64,000 nucleotides of DNA from Sediminitomix flava (GCF_003149185.1 NZ_QGDO01000009.1:176060-240059); one strand, 5' to 3'; counted from the stretch's first letter, positions 42,257-51,381 are shown. Numbers and translations are program-made. The notes: generated by a model from the sequence alone, not told the origin.

Positions 42257-43897
42257 TTATTCAGCATCCATAAATGGATATTTATAATCTGTAGGAGGAA
42301 CCAAAGTTTCTTTGATTGTACGAGGAGATACCCAACGCAACAAGTTCAATGCAGAACCTGCTTTGTCGTTTGTACCAGATGCTCTAGCACCACCGAATGG
42401 TTGTTGACCAACAACAGCACCAGTTGGCTTATCATTGATGTAGAAGTTACCCGCAGCATTTTGCAATTTTTGAGTTGCATGCTCTGCAGCGTAACGATCT
42501 TGAGAGAAGATTGCACCTGTCAAAGCGTACTCAGAAGTATTATCTACCAAGTAGATAGCTTCGTCGAAGTACTCAGTATCGTATACGTAGATAGAAACTA
42601 CAGGACCGAAGATCTCTTGAACCATTGATTCGTAGTGAGGATCTTCAACCTTGATGATTGTTGGCTCTACGAAATAACCTTTCGATTTGTCGTATCCACC
42701 ACCCGCAATAACGTCAGCTACGTTAGACTCTTTAGCTCTGTCGATGAATCCAGCGATTTTATCGAATGAACGTTCGTTGATTACTGCAGTGAAGAAGTTT
42801 TTGAAGTCTTCTGGCATACCTGAACGGTTCTCGATGATATCTTTGATATCTTCTTGCAAGTAAGCCTCAACTTCTGGCCACAAGTTTCTTGGGATGTAAA
42901 CTCTTGATGCAGCAGAACATTTTTGTCCTTGGAATTCGAATGCTCCACGGATAATTGCTGTAGCTAGAGCTTTAGCATCTGCAGATTTGTGTGCCAAGAT
43001 GAAATCTTTACCACCAGTCTCACCTACAATTCTTGGATAAGTTTTGTACTTAGCGATGTTCTCACCGATAGTTTTCCATAGGTGTTGGAATACGCCAGTA
43101 GAACCTGTGAAGTGAAGACCTGCGAAATCTGGGTGATTAAATACTACCTCACCAGCTTCAGGGCCGTCTACATATACCAAGTTGATTACGCCTTCAGGAA
43201 GACCAGCTTCGATGAATACTTCCATAATTACTTGAGCAGAGTAGATTTGATCTTCAGAAGGTTTCCAAACTACTGTATTACCCATCATAGCAGGAGCTGC
43301 AGGAAGGTTACCCGCAATCGCTGTGAAGTTGAATGGAGTGATCGCAAATACGAATCCTTCTAAAGGACGTTGCTCCAAACGGTTCCAGATACCAGGGGCA
43401 GATACAGGTTGCTCTTGGTAGATTTCAGTCATAAACTTCACGTTGAAACGCAAGAAGTCGATGAACTCACATGCTGAATCAATCTCAGCTTGGAAAGCTG
43501 TCTTAGATTGTGCCAACATAGTAGCAGCATTGATACGTGCTCTGTAAGGACCTGCGATCAAGTCAGCTGCTTTCAAGAAGATAGAAGCTCTGTGCTCCCA
43601 AGAAAGTTTATTCCACTCTTCTTTAGCACCTAAAGAAGCGTTGATTGCTTGTTCTACGTGAGACTTGTCGCCTTCGTGGAAGTTTGCAATTGTATGGTGA
43701 ATGTCATGCGGAGGAGATAGAGGCTTTGTATTGCCTGTTCTAATTTCTTCCCCACCAATGTACATTGGAATATCTCTTACCTCAGCTCTTAATTTTGTTA
43801 GTTCTGCTTGCAATGCAGCTCTTTCTGGAGTACCTGGAGCATAGCTTTTTACTGGCTCATTAATAGCCTCAGGTACATTGAAAAATCCTTTTAACAT
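42257..43897 (-). CDS. pruA: L-glutamate gamma-semialdehyde (1-pyrroline-5-carboxylate) dehydrogenase
   Basis: 546 residues, the long single-domain P5C dehydrogenase of the mammalian ALDH4-like type rather than a PutA fusion. It oxidises glutamate semialdehyde to glutamate with NAD, the second step of proline catabolism. Seen: FAITPFNFTAIAGNLPAAPA, nucleotide motif GSTGVFQHLW, general-base Glu in VGETGGKDF, catalytic Cys327 in FQGQKCSAASR, and QQPFGGARASGTNDKAG at the C-terminus. No proline dehydrogenase gene is adjacent. A good promoter lies at 44020-44050 and a small hairpin in the leader. Confidence 0.95.
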   Translation of the reverse strand: MLKGFFNVPEAINEPVKSYAPGTPERAALQAELTKLRAEVRDIPMYIGGEEIRTGNTKPLSPPHDIHHTIANFHEGDKSHVEQAINASLGAKEEWNKLSWEHRASIFLKAADLIAGPYRARINAATMLAQSKTAFQAEIDSACEFIDFLRFNVKFMTEIYQEQPVSAPGIWNRLEQRPLEGFVFAITPFNFTAIAGNLPAAPAMMGNTVVWKPSEDQIYSAQVIMEVFIEAGLPEGVINLVYVDGPEAGEVVFNHPDFAGLHFTGSTGVFQHLWKTIGENIAKYKTYPRIVGETGGKDFILAHKSADAKALATAIIRGAFEFQGQKCSAASRVYIPRNLWPEVEAYLQEDIKDIIENRSGMPEDFKNFFTAVINERSFDKIAGFIDRAKESNVADVIAGGGYDKSKGYFVEPTIIKVEDPHYESMVQEIFGPVVSIYVYDTEYFDEAIYLVDNTSEYALTGAIFSQDRYAAEHATQKLQNAAGNFYINDKPTGAVVGQQPFGGARASGTNDKAGSALNLLRWVSPRTIKETLVPPTDYKYPFMDAE

Positions 43898-43944
43898 TGT
43901 TGTTGAATTTTTTAATGCTTAATCAATTGCTTATTAAAATTAGA

Positions 43945-43962
43945 GGTTGTTAGCCTCTACCT
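43945..43962 (-). other. Leader hairpin of pruA
   Basis: AGAGG-TTGTTAG-CCTCT forms a short stem in the about 115-nt leader between promoter and start codon. No riboswitch class is recognised. Confidence 0.3.
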
Positions 43963-44019
43963 CTCGTGGTCATGCTGTGTTGCGGAAAATTAATATTCCC
44001 GACTTCTTCTTTCGTATGA

Positions 44020-44050
44020 CAAAACTATAAATGCTTTGGCATTTTCCCAA
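44020..44050 (-). promoter_or_regulatory. Promoter of pruA
   Basis: Minus strand: TTG (44048-44050), a 20-bp spacer and TAGTTTTG (44020-44027), a full -7 match to the Bacteroidota consensus. Confidence 0.65.
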
Positions 44051-44111
44051 TAAAACAAATAAGCATTTCTATAAAGTAAAATACTTTGCCAAGGGAATAG
44101 TTTCCAATAAG

Positions 44112-44948
44112 TTATTCGTCTGTCGCTTTTACAGAAAATGGGATGTTAAATTCTGTTTTTGCCCCTGCATCATCTTGTGCATAGAATAAAATACGATGTG
44201 GCGCAAGGGTATCAGGAGCATACTGATTATCAAAAATGGCAGAATCTGAAGCAATACTAAAGTTGAATGTTTCAAGTGTCACCCAAGTATCTGGGGCATC
44301 TAAAGTTCTTCTCAAAAATTGCACTTGATATCTACCAGACTTCAAGTCCTCATCCCTATCCGATACATTCCCTTGAATTAAGATCGGCTCATTTATTGGA
44401 ATAAAGAGTGAATCTTTTTCAGGGATTCGATCAATGGAAGTAACGTGAAACTCGGGGCTGTTGTTTACAATCGTGATTGTATTATTTACAGGTGGGGCTT
44501 GTAATTGCTCTGCATCCCATACATTGAACTCAAAATCGTAATTACCATTTCGTGCAACTTGATTAGTTAATGGGAATTCTCTATTAATTCTTACACGTGC
44601 GCCTCCAATTTGTACAATTGTATCAAGTTCGTAAAGTGGAGGAAAAAGAACGCCTTCGGGCATAGGATTGTCATCTGTAGCAGAAACCCTAACACGGTAA
44701 GAAAGAAGGTTTATATTATCTCGTAATTCACCCGAAAGATTGAATGGGGGTAAATCATCTTCATCACGATCTAAGTTACTAGCTTCGGTAGTGAGTACAA
44801 GATCAGCAGTATCAAGTGGAGCAACTTGAGAAGTATTGACAAATAATTCGATGACTTCAGGAGGAGTAGTATCCTTTGTTTCTTCGCAACTCGCGAGGGT
44901 AAAAAAGCTAAAAATAATAAGGCTAAAGATAGAAATCTGTCTTTCCAT
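44112..44948 (-). CDS. Lipoprotein with Ig-like domains, unknown
   Basis: 278 residues when started at the Met at 44948, which opens a lipoprotein signal (FSFFTLASC). The frame continues upstream to 45017, but that leader is not signal-like. After the Cys come EETKDTTPPEVIELFVN and two beta-sandwich units (about 30-150, 165-275). The second unit, with NVSDRDEDLKSGRYQVQF, resembles DUF4625-type immunoglobulin domains. It is an envelope lipoprotein, possibly in a pair with the next minus-strand gene upstream. No function is assigned. Confidence 0.75.
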   Translation of the reverse strand: MERQISIFSLIIFSFFTLASCEETKDTTPPEVIELFVNTSQVAPLDTADLVLTTEASNLDRDEDDLPPFNLSGELRDNINLLSYRVRVSATDDNPMPEGVLFPPLYELDTIVQIGGARVRINREFPLTNQVARNGNYDFEFNVWDAEQLQAPPVNNTITIVNNSPEFHVTSIDRIPEKDSLFIPINEPILIQGNVSDRDEDLKSGRYQVQFLRRTLDAPDTWVTLETFNFSIASDSAIFDNQYAPDTLAPHRILFYAQDDAGAKTEFNIPFSVKATDE

Positions 44949-45059
44949 AAACTGTTGATCTATTTTTCGATTGCCCAAATTACACAATACGAATTTCAAA
45001 AGTTCATCAAAAAACAAAAATTCTTATATTCTTTAGCCTATATCTATAAATACTTTTAC

Positions 45060-45569
45060 TTAAAACCGTAATGCAAGCCCTAAACCATTCGGGCGAAGAA
45101 AAAGACCAAGTGCAGGACTCTGGTTTTGCTGTTCAAGCTCTGGATGAAACTTATAGATTGCTTTATAGGAATGCCTTTTGAAAGAGTATTGAAAAAAGAA
45201 TGTGGAAGCTAAGGAAAGTCCTGCTACAGAAACAATGGCAGGGTCAATTTTATCTGTATTATAATAATTCAAAATACCCCATGTCAGAAAGCCCGCAGCA
45301 CTAAAGCCCGAAATGAGGGTAGCTACATAATCAAACTTAGCTCTTTTGATATACTTTGTCGCTTCTTCAGATGAAGAAACATATTCGAGCATATCATGAA
45401 AAGAAGCACCACGTCCATTGATGATATATGGAGGATAACCAGAATTTGCTTTGAAGTCACTTCTAAAAAAAGAAGAAGCACTGTCGGGTAGAGTAAGATT
45501 TTCTTGTTGGGCAGAAGCAGAAATAGCAAACAGTAGTACCGCTACTGTAATGAAAAAATGTTTAATCAT
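45060..45569 (-). CDS. Exported protein of unknown function, 169 aa
   Basis: The signal peptide ends at ASAQ (20). A polar segment is followed by two hydrophobic helices (about 82-104, YVATLISGFSAAGFLTWGIL; about 112-131, PAIVSVAGLSLASTFFFQY). The protein ends GLFLRPNGLGLALRF, a terminal aromatic residue typical of outer-membrane or membrane-associated proteins in this phylum. It lies 111 bp upstream of the Ig-like lipoprotein gene in the same direction, so a small operon is likely. Confidence 0.65.
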   Translation of the reverse strand: MIKHFFITVAVLLFAISASAQQENLTLPDSASSFFRSDFKANSGYPPYIINGRGASFHDMLEYVSSSEEATKYIKRAKFDYVATLISGFSAAGFLTWGILNYYNTDKIDPAIVSVAGLSLASTFFFQYSFKRHSYKAIYKFHPELEQQNQSPALGLFLRPNGLGLALRF

Positions 45570-45642
45570 GGTATAGGGATGAATAGGTATAAAAGTTATT
45601 AGGCTGAATATAAGTATAAAAAGCGTCTAAACTTTAACGTGT

Positions 45643-46404
45643 TTAGTTTTTCTTCCCAATACGTTCGAGTTCTTTTCCTACTTTTTGCTCCAAGCGCATA
45701 GCCTTCGGAAATAGAAGCTCATTTTCTATACGAGAGTGTATCTTAAGTTTGTTTTCGAAGTTTTTTAATTCATGGTAAAAAATACGCATGAAAAGAGGTG
45801 ATTGTTCATCAAGACGGTATTGATCCGTTAGCGTACGAATACCTTTCATGTCATCGTCATCGTCTTTGTGGTGACTGATGAATTTTGCGATAGAATTTTT
45901 TTGAAGGAAAAAGATTTCTTTTCCCATTGGAGTATGTCCGTTAAGAATTCGCTCAAGTAAGTTCAAATAGTTGAAAACAATCTCTTCTTCCTCCTTGATA
46001 TGTTCTACGAATGACTTGTGGAATTCGAAGAAGAAATACCTAAAATCAAGCATTAAGTCTTTATGGATATTTTCTTCATTTTGTAGGTTATCTACAAGGC
46101 TAGCCATAAAAGGAAGGTGATAGCGGATAAAGTCTAGGTGCTCATTTTTTATATAAGCTATAATATGACTAATGTCTTCTACAGCCAATACCTCGTAAAG
46201 CGCTCTATATCCTTTAGGTTGATGTGTATTCTGAAGATCATGTACAAGGGAAGGAAGGTCAACTTTATTGTAGTTGACAATCTGATTAAGAGTATGCTTA
46301 GGATAGTGCTGAAATGGAATCCCATAAAAATACAAAATAGACGCATAGTTAGGATTCTCCTCAACTAAGTCAATGAGTTTCTTATGAATGAGACGATAAG
46401 ACAT
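45643..46404 (-). CDS. Hemerythrin-domain protein (RIC/YtfE-like)
   Basis: 253 residues. The N-terminal about 75 residues resemble a ScdA_N-type region (YASILYFYGIPFQHYPKHTLNQIV). About 90-245 are a four-helix hemerythrin-like bundle. Its potential di-iron ligands are in HLDFIRYHLPF, FHKSFVEHIKEEEEIVF, ISHHKDD and HSRIENELLFPKA. RIC proteins repair iron-sulfur centres after nitrosative stress. The Cys usually seen in the ScdA_N part is not present here. An oxygen or NO response is plausible but not shown. Confidence 0.75.
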   Translation of the reverse strand: MSYRLIHKKLIDLVEENPNYASILYFYGIPFQHYPKHTLNQIVNYNKVDLPSLVHDLQNTHQPKGYRALYEVLAVEDISHIIAYIKNEHLDFIRYHLPFMASLVDNLQNEENIHKDLMLDFRYFFFEFHKSFVEHIKEEEEIVFNYLNLLERILNGHTPMGKEIFFLQKNSIAKFISHHKDDDDDMKGIRTLTDQYRLDEQSPLFMRIFYHELKNFENKLKIHSRIENELLFPKAMRLEQKVGKELERIGKKN

Positions 46405-46531
46405 TTCCTATGTTTATAGTTTTCTTGTGTTTTTGAGTAATGAGTTGTCTATAAATTTTAGGATATTCTCGCTTAAATGCAAGATTTTAACCTATGTAAT
46501 AAAACTAGAATTGGAAAAGAAAAATTTTAAA

Positions 46532-46577
46532 ATGTAAAAGCCCTACAATAGTAAGTTTGTAGAGCTTTTACATTTTT
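46532..46577. terminator. Hairpin terminator after NAD(P)-binding protein gene
   Basis: TGTAAAAGC-CTACAA pairs with TTGTAG-GCTTTTACA around one mismatch. T-tracts lie on both sides. Confidence 0.8.
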
Positions 46578-46608
46578 GTTTCAAACTGAAAAGTTGGGTA
46601 GTGTGAAA

Positions 46609-47244
46609 TTACAGTCCTTCTACTGCATCTTTAATTGGTGTCTCTCCATCTTTCATAGTAATCACTTTATGAATAGAAGCTTTACTTTCGGCTAATTCGG
46701 CAAGGGTAGTAGCTACATTATCAATCGAATTTTCCCCAAGTGTTTTCGTGTTGATTTCTATTTTTCCAGAACCTTCTTTTTCAGTAAGCATTCCGGGCTG
46801 GAGGATCGTATAGTCAAGTTCACTGTTGAGTAGCCAATGATCGGCGTAATGTTTGGCAATATTGTAGTTGGTAAGCTTTTCTAGTCCATTTTCTTTCCAT
46901 TTTTCGGGTTCTAAAGAGAACATAAAACTGAGCATGATATACCTACGGATTTGAAGACGTTTAGCAGCTTCTATGGTTTTAATAGCTCCATGTAAGTCAA
47001 CTTGTAAGAGATTTTTTCCTCTTGAACCCGAGACAAAATAGATGAGGTCTATATTAGTCGGAATTCCTTTTACCATTTCATCTTGCTCTGCTAGTAAGTC
47101 AAGATTGATTTGTGAATAATTAGAAGCATCAAAAAGGAGTTCTTCTTTTCTTGAAGTACCCACTACCTGATGCCCTTTTTGGATAAGTTTTTCTGTAAGT
47201 AAATGTCCAACTCTTCCTGTAGAGCCAATAACTAGAATATTCAT
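46609..47244 (-). CDS. NAD(P)-binding sugar-epimerase-like (NmrA/YwnB type) protein
   Basis: 211 residues. The Rossmann motif at the very start (ILVIGSTGRVGHLLTEKL) is followed by VVGTSRKEE, which suggests NADP. YFVSGSRG and the atypical SDR segment YNIAKHYADHWLLNSELDYTILQPGMLTE contain no complete YxxxK pair, as in NmrA-like quinone reductases or flavin reductase relatives. It is a cytoplasmic single gene with its own terminator. The substrate is unknown. Confidence 0.82.
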   Translation of the reverse strand: MNILVIGSTGRVGHLLTEKLIQKGHQVVGTSRKEELLFDASNYSQINLDLLAEQDEMVKGIPTNIDLIYFVSGSRGKNLLQVDLHGAIKTIEAAKRLQIRRYIMLSFMFSLEPEKWKENGLEKLTNYNIAKHYADHWLLNSELDYTILQPGMLTEKEGSGKIEINTKTLGENSIDNVATTLAELAESKASIHKVITMKDGETPIKDAVEGL

Positions 47245-47324
47245 GCTGGTATTTATCGTTTTTCAGCTAGAACAACTTGAAGCTATAAAGTCATTCCATA
47301 TTTTTTGATTTTCAGTAATATGAA

Positions 47325-47370
47325 TAAATCCCTTTGATCAGATTGAGGAGATCAAAGGGATTTTATTTTG
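47325..47370. terminator. Terminator of Asp-rich lipoprotein gene
   Basis: AAATCCCTTTGATC / GATCAAAGGGATTT, perfect 14-bp stem, with T-rich flanks on both strands. Confidence 0.88.
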
Positions 47371-47403
47371 ACGATTACGTTTTCTAGAATTCTAGATTGT
47401 TAT

Positions 47404-48297
47404 CTATCGGCTTGCAGTACCTGTAGGATTTGTTTCTTCTGCATTGTTATCCATATTCAAAACACTGCCGCTAGTCGCATCTGAAGGTACTTCGTGTGCG
47501 AGTGGTTTAAGCAAGAATGGAGCAGGGCTATTGTCTGGAACAGGCTCTACAGAAATCACGACAGTTCTTCCTAATAAATCGGCAGGGAAAGTCACGCCAT
47601 CAGGTGCATTTTGAAGGAAATCTTCTCCAGGGTAGTTTGGTGCAGGATTTACAGTTCCACTAAAAGGATTGCCACTATCGGCACTGTCAGGATTTGTAAA
47701 TGTGCCTGTCGTAATTGGGTTTCCATCAATAACAGCCCAACCTTCGTAGGTCCAACCTGCAGGAAGAGTTGGAAGTGTAAGACCTGCAATCGGGTCACCA
47801 CCATTTGGGTTTAAACACCAAATGCCACTCGTCTCGTTGGTGTCATCATCATCTGTAGGCGTGGCAAGAATATATTCGCCAACAGCAGAAGTGAAATCAG
47901 AACCAATGGCATCGGGATGGTCTACTGTAAGTGAGGCTAAGTTATTTGAGAAATCACCGGCTAGGATATGTACATCACTAGGGCTTGAATCACTATCGGG
48001 ATTGGGTTCAATTGTTAATACATAAGCAGTCGCTGCATTCAAGTCATCAGTATCGAGTTCAAAACTGGTTTCAGATAGATTTCCACTAGAGTCCACATTA
48101 AAAATACCCGCAGAAATTGGTGCACCATCTACAATGATCCATCCTTCATAGGCATAATCATCGCCCAAATCTTCTAGTCCAGAGATATTCAGTGTTAGGT
48201 TGCTTGTAGATGAGCCATTGTTGTCGTCGTCATCGTCGCAACTAGCAAAGAAGAATGTTCCGACTAAAAGTATTGAAAGGTAAAAGTTCTGTTTCAT
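47404..48297 (-). CDS. Acidic lipoprotein with two related domains (RskA-like fold)
   Basis: 297 residues. Lipobox FFASC (about residue 20) is directly followed by DDDDDNN. Two similar units (about 30-130, 155-270) each hold a YEGWxxxDGxPIxxGxF motif: YEGWIIVDGAPISAGIF and YEGWAVIDGNPITTGTF. This motif is seen in the extracellular part of anti-sigma-K (RskA) relatives. Here there is no membrane helix or sigma-binding region, so I do not call it an anti-sigma factor. It is very poor in Lys/Arg and likely surface or periplasmic. Confidence 0.72.
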   Translation of the reverse strand: MKQNFYLSILLVGTFFFASCDDDDDNNGSSTSNLTLNISGLEDLGDDYAYEGWIIVDGAPISAGIFNVDSSGNLSETSFELDTDDLNAATAYVLTIEPNPDSDSSPSDVHILAGDFSNNLASLTVDHPDAIGSDFTSAVGEYILATPTDDDDTNETSGIWCLNPNGGDPIAGLTLPTLPAGWTYEGWAVIDGNPITTGTFTNPDSADSGNPFSGTVNPAPNYPGEDFLQNAPDGVTFPADLLGRTVVISVEPVPDNSPAPFLLKPLAHEVPSDATSGSVLNMDNNAEETNPTGTASR

Positions 48298-48569
48298 GGA
48301 TTAACTAAATTATAATAATGCCTACTCCTGTTTTTGGTCTATTTTCGGCCTATTCCGACACTAAATAGCTTGTTTATAGATAGGTGTCATATTAATAATA
48401 GCGAATATAGTGGCTTCCTTTTTTTCTAATGATTTGAAATCTGCCTTAATCAAACTGAAGTAAGAAATCTGAATTTGATGTCCTTCCTAAAAATAGATCG
48501 ATTGAACTTGTGCTAGACTAAGACTGTCTTTACTTTGTGTCGTCATTGTGTTTAATTCAATGTTGAAGT

Positions 48570-49250
48570 ATGAAAAAAGAAGGTCAAGTGAAATTGTTTT
48601 TAGGAAAAGTCAAAACTCATGAAGGGATTACTTCTGCGATTTTTAAGAATGAAATATCAGAGACTGTTTATCTATCGGAGCTAGGACTGAATGGTGATGA
48701 ATGTGCAGATAAAAGGCATCATGGCGGATTAGATAGGGCTTTGCATTATTACCCTAAAGAACATTATTCATTTTGGCGAGAATTCTATAATGATGAGTCT
48801 ATAGCTTGGGAAGCTCCTGGAATGGGAGAGAATATAAGCTCAGAAGGTTTCACTGAGGAAAATGTTTATCTTGGTGACCGTTTTCAGCTAGGAGAAACCA
48901 TTATAGAAGTGAGTCAACCTCGTTCGCCTTGTGTGACATTGAATAAAAAATGGGGTGTGGAAAACTTATCTTATTTCATGCAGACAAGTAGCAGATGTGG
49001 TTGGTTATTCCGAGTAATTCAGACTGGAAATATTACTCCCGAAGCAGAGTTCAAACTGATTGAACGAGCAGAAAACAGTCTTACGGTAAAAGAAGTGTGT
49101 GATATATTTTTTGGAGATCCACTTAATAGGAAAGGGTTGAATAGTTTAATGGAGCTTGAAAGCCTTTCTGATGGTTGGAAAAGTACAGTGAAAAAACGCT
49201 TAGAAACGAATGTTTTGGAGAATTGGTCAAGACGTTTGTTTGGAGGGTGA
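48570..49250 (+). CDS. yiiM: MOSC-domain protein (YiiM-like)
   Basis: 226 residues. The MOSC domain spans about 25-165 with KRHHGGLDRALHYYPKEHY, GMGENISSEGF, VYLGDRFQLG and the conserved Cys in SQPRSPC. The YiiM C-terminal helical part follows, about 170-226, with TVKEVCDIFFGD. MOSC proteins bind molybdenum cofactor through Cys, and YiiM reduces N-hydroxylated compounds. Its partner reductase is not nearby. It shares a terminator with the next minus-strand gene. Confidence 0.88.
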   Translation: MKKEGQVKLFLGKVKTHEGITSAIFKNEISETVYLSELGLNGDECADKRHHGGLDRALHYYPKEHYSFWREFYNDESIAWEAPGMGENISSEGFTEENVYLGDRFQLGETIIEVSQPRSPCVTLNKKWGVENLSYFMQTSSRCGWLFRVIQTGNITPEAEFKLIERAENSLTVKEVCDIFFGDPLNRKGLNSLMELESLSDGWKSTVKKRLETNVLENWSRRLFGG

Positions 49251-49276
49251 TATTACTTTTAAAGCCTTATATAGAA

Positions 49277-49321
49277 CTAGTCCTACTTTTAATTCTTAGA
49301 TAAAAGTAGGACTAATTTTTT
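49277..49321. terminator. Bidirectional terminator
   Basis: AGTCCTACTTTTA / TAAAAGTAGGACT, 13 perfect pairs, then T6. It serves yiiM and the converging fusion gene. Confidence 0.88.
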
Positions 49322-49332
49322 ACTCTGATGAT

Positions 49333-50634
49333 TTAAGGACTAGGAACTGTGAAGTATAGCCCAAAGTGAAATCCATCTTGAAGCCCAGATAATTCTTTAT
49401 AGTAGTCTCTGAAAGCATGCTGATAAGCAAGTGTGAACCCGAAAGCACTATCTCCTCCAATTTGAAAATCTACACCATAACGCATTCCGATGTTGCGAAC
49501 ATTGATTTCTCTATGGTCGGCGTTGAAATTGTGTTGGTAATATGGTGTAATGAGTGCTTTAAATTCGGAAGGTAAACCAAATGTAGAGCCTTTATAAAAA
49601 GAATATCCAAGATCAATTGGGATTAGTATTGAGGATAGATTGTGTCTTTTCTTTGGGGAATTTAGGTAACTGATTCCAGGACGAAACATAAAACGACCTT
49701 TGTTAAGATGTATAAAAATCCCTGTTTCAAAGCTAGAAGAGTAGTCGTCGTATCTTCCCAATGTCGGTGTCGCATTAATATGAGAGGCAAATTTCACCCC
49801 GAATCTTAATCTTTCATGAAACTCTTTTCTTCTTTTAAGAATCTCGATTTCTTCTTGAGAAACTTCAACTTTTTCATCTGCTGTAATTCCGTCATCTATA
49901 AATTCAAGAATCCCTTTTGGGTCATCATAATCATGCTTATTGAATATAATTCCGACATTTCTATTTGTAACGGATTTGTCAGGAGTTAACATCAAAAAAG
50001 TAGGGTATCCAGCAATCTGAAACTCTTTCTTAAGTTTTTCTCCTTCATAAGTATCGATATCAATTTTTACAGGAATGACATCATTTTTTAATCGATGAAT
50101 GACAGTGTCATGTTGAAATAAAGTTTTATCTAGAAGTTTACACTGACCACACCATTTGGCACTCACATACACCAGAACTTTTTTATTCTCAACTTGAGCA
50201 CGTGTTAAAGCCATATCTAAAGAGATTGGGAAAAAAGGGTTGATCAGCTTGATTTTATTTCCTTTAATGTTGACTACACTTAGCTCTTTCACATCTTCAT
50301 CAAGGTTGAATTTCTTTGAGGTTTCATCAGCTCTATCCATATAAATGAAATATCCATCTCTTGATTTTTTTAAAGGCATAAAAACAGTTTTGTGCCCTTC
50401 ATGGCTAATTTTTAGCGTGTCTTTAGTCTCCGTTTCGAGAATCTCAATTGAATAAGCCCCCTCTTCATTACTTAAGGTACTAGAGTTTGCATGATTAGAA
50501 GAAATCTGTGCATTTGGTATTCCATTTCTATTTTTTTCATCGATAATATACCCTCTAATGGTTCTTGTTTTCTGTGCAAGGGCGTTTGAAGTCGAAAAAA
50601 TGATTAAAGGGATAATTAGCAAAAAGTATCTCAT
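49333..50634 (-). CDS. Three-part fusion: regulatory domain, thioredoxin, outer-membrane beta-barrel
   Basis: 433 residues. Signal peptide (ends NALAQ, 21). A CarboxypepD_reg-like domain lies at about 25-105 (RGYIIDEKNRNGIPNAQISS). A thioredoxin-like domain lies at about 130-245 with the redox pair WCGQC (Cys162, Cys165) and the cis-Pro loop AGYPTFL. A short helix (about 255-280) leads to a PorT-type beta-barrel (about 280-433, FGVKFASHINATPTLGRY ... FHFGLYFTVPSP), ending in strands typical of Bacteroidota outer-membrane proteins. A redox-active domain tied to a small barrel could act in disulfide handling at the outer membrane. The fusion is seen; the role is inferred. Confidence 0.82.
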   Translation of the reverse strand: MRYFLLIIPLIIFSTSNALAQKTRTIRGYIIDEKNRNGIPNAQISSNHANSSTLSNEEGAYSIEILETETKDTLKISHEGHKTVFMPLKKSRDGYFIYMDRADETSKKFNLDEDVKELSVVNIKGNKIKLINPFFPISLDMALTRAQVENKKVLVYVSAKWCGQCKLLDKTLFQHDTVIHRLKNDVIPVKIDIDTYEGEKLKKEFQIAGYPTFLMLTPDKSVTNRNVGIIFNKHDYDDPKGILEFIDDGITADEKVEVSQEEIEILKRRKEFHERLRFGVKFASHINATPTLGRYDDYSSSFETGIFIHLNKGRFMFRPGISYLNSPKKRHNLSSILIPIDLGYSFYKGSTFGLPSEFKALITPYYQHNFNADHREINVRNIGMRYGVDFQIGGDSAFGFTLAYQHAFRDYYKELSGLQDGFHFGLYFTVPSP

Positions 50635-50836
50635 GATCTAGGTTTATTATGTTCAATATTAATCTTGAGACAAGTTAAAGTTAGAGGTAGACGTTTAATG
50701 TCTAAATAAAATATACAATCCTAGTTTTTTTAAGTTTTAGACCATAAATGACTGATAGAGTATTTGTGGTATTCTAAATAAATTTTGTGAATCAGTATGA
50801 TAAAATCTATTTTGCTCTCACACAAAATTATTTGAT

Positions 50837-51310
50837 ATGAAAAAGTTTGTATTAGCTATTTTCAGTTTACTTTTTTTCATTACGGCATGTGGGCCTAAAG
50901 AAGTACCTTCAATTCCTTTAAAAGAACTCGATCCTGCTACAAAGTATAGGGGCGAATTGATCATGAGTGAGTTGGTAAAACTCAATCGGAAAGAGATCAC
51001 AATTCAAGACTTTAGAGCACAAAAGTTTGTGACTCCTATGGTGCACGCAGGTATACAACATCCTAGAGGTGTTTATCGACAAATGCCTGATGTGATGGAT
51101 ATGGTGTTAGGAGAAATGGGAAATTATAAATTATTCAAAGCATTGAGAATGGATAATGAAATTACCCGATTACGCTTTAAAGTAGACTTTTCTAAAAAGA
51201 AAAATGAATTTGTAGAGGTCTCTCTAGATTTGAATCTGAATAACGATTTGGCTCGAATTTACTTGATCGTAAAGCGAGGCAATGAATGGGTAAACCTGTT
51301 AGAATATTAA
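50837..51310 (+). CDS. Hypothetical lipoprotein, 157 aa
   Basis: Lipobox FITAC (Cys18) after a short hydrophobic stretch. The mature part is about 140 residues with alpha/beta character (ELVKLNRKEITIQDFRAQKFVTP; KVDFSKKKNEFVEVSLDLNLNNDLARIYLIVKRGNEWVNLLEY). The last segment looks like a small beta sheet of the NTF2 or DUF3887-like kind, though I cannot assign it. It is a single gene converging on clpB with a shared terminator. Confidence 0.72.
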   Translation: MKKFVLAIFSLLFFITACGPKEVPSIPLKELDPATKYRGELIMSELVKLNRKEITIQDFRAQKFVTPMVHAGIQHPRGVYRQMPDVMDMVLGEMGNYKLFKALRMDNEITRLRFKVDFSKKKNEFVEVSLDLNLNNDLARIYLIVKRGNEWVNLLEY

Positions 51311-51324
51311 ACACAAAAAAATAG

Positions 51325-51362
51325 AAAAAAGCAGTTCTAGATGATCTAGAACTGCTTTTTCA
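51325..51362. terminator. Bidirectional terminator
   Basis: AAAGCAGTTCTAGA / TCTAGAACTGCTTT, 14-bp stem, with A-rich and T5 flanks. It serves the lipoprotein gene and clpB. Confidence 0.88.
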
Positions 51363-51381
51363 TTTCAATCAATTTCTATTT

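Noticed and set aside
45630..45650. Hairpin CTAAAC/GTTTAG with T5 as a terminator
   Set aside because: The T-tract is on the plus strand, where no gene ends; the minus-strand gene finishes there instead.
47404..48297. Anti-sigma factor
   Set aside because: Only the extracellular-like motif is present; no sigma-binding N-terminus, no membrane helix and no adjacent sigma factor gene.
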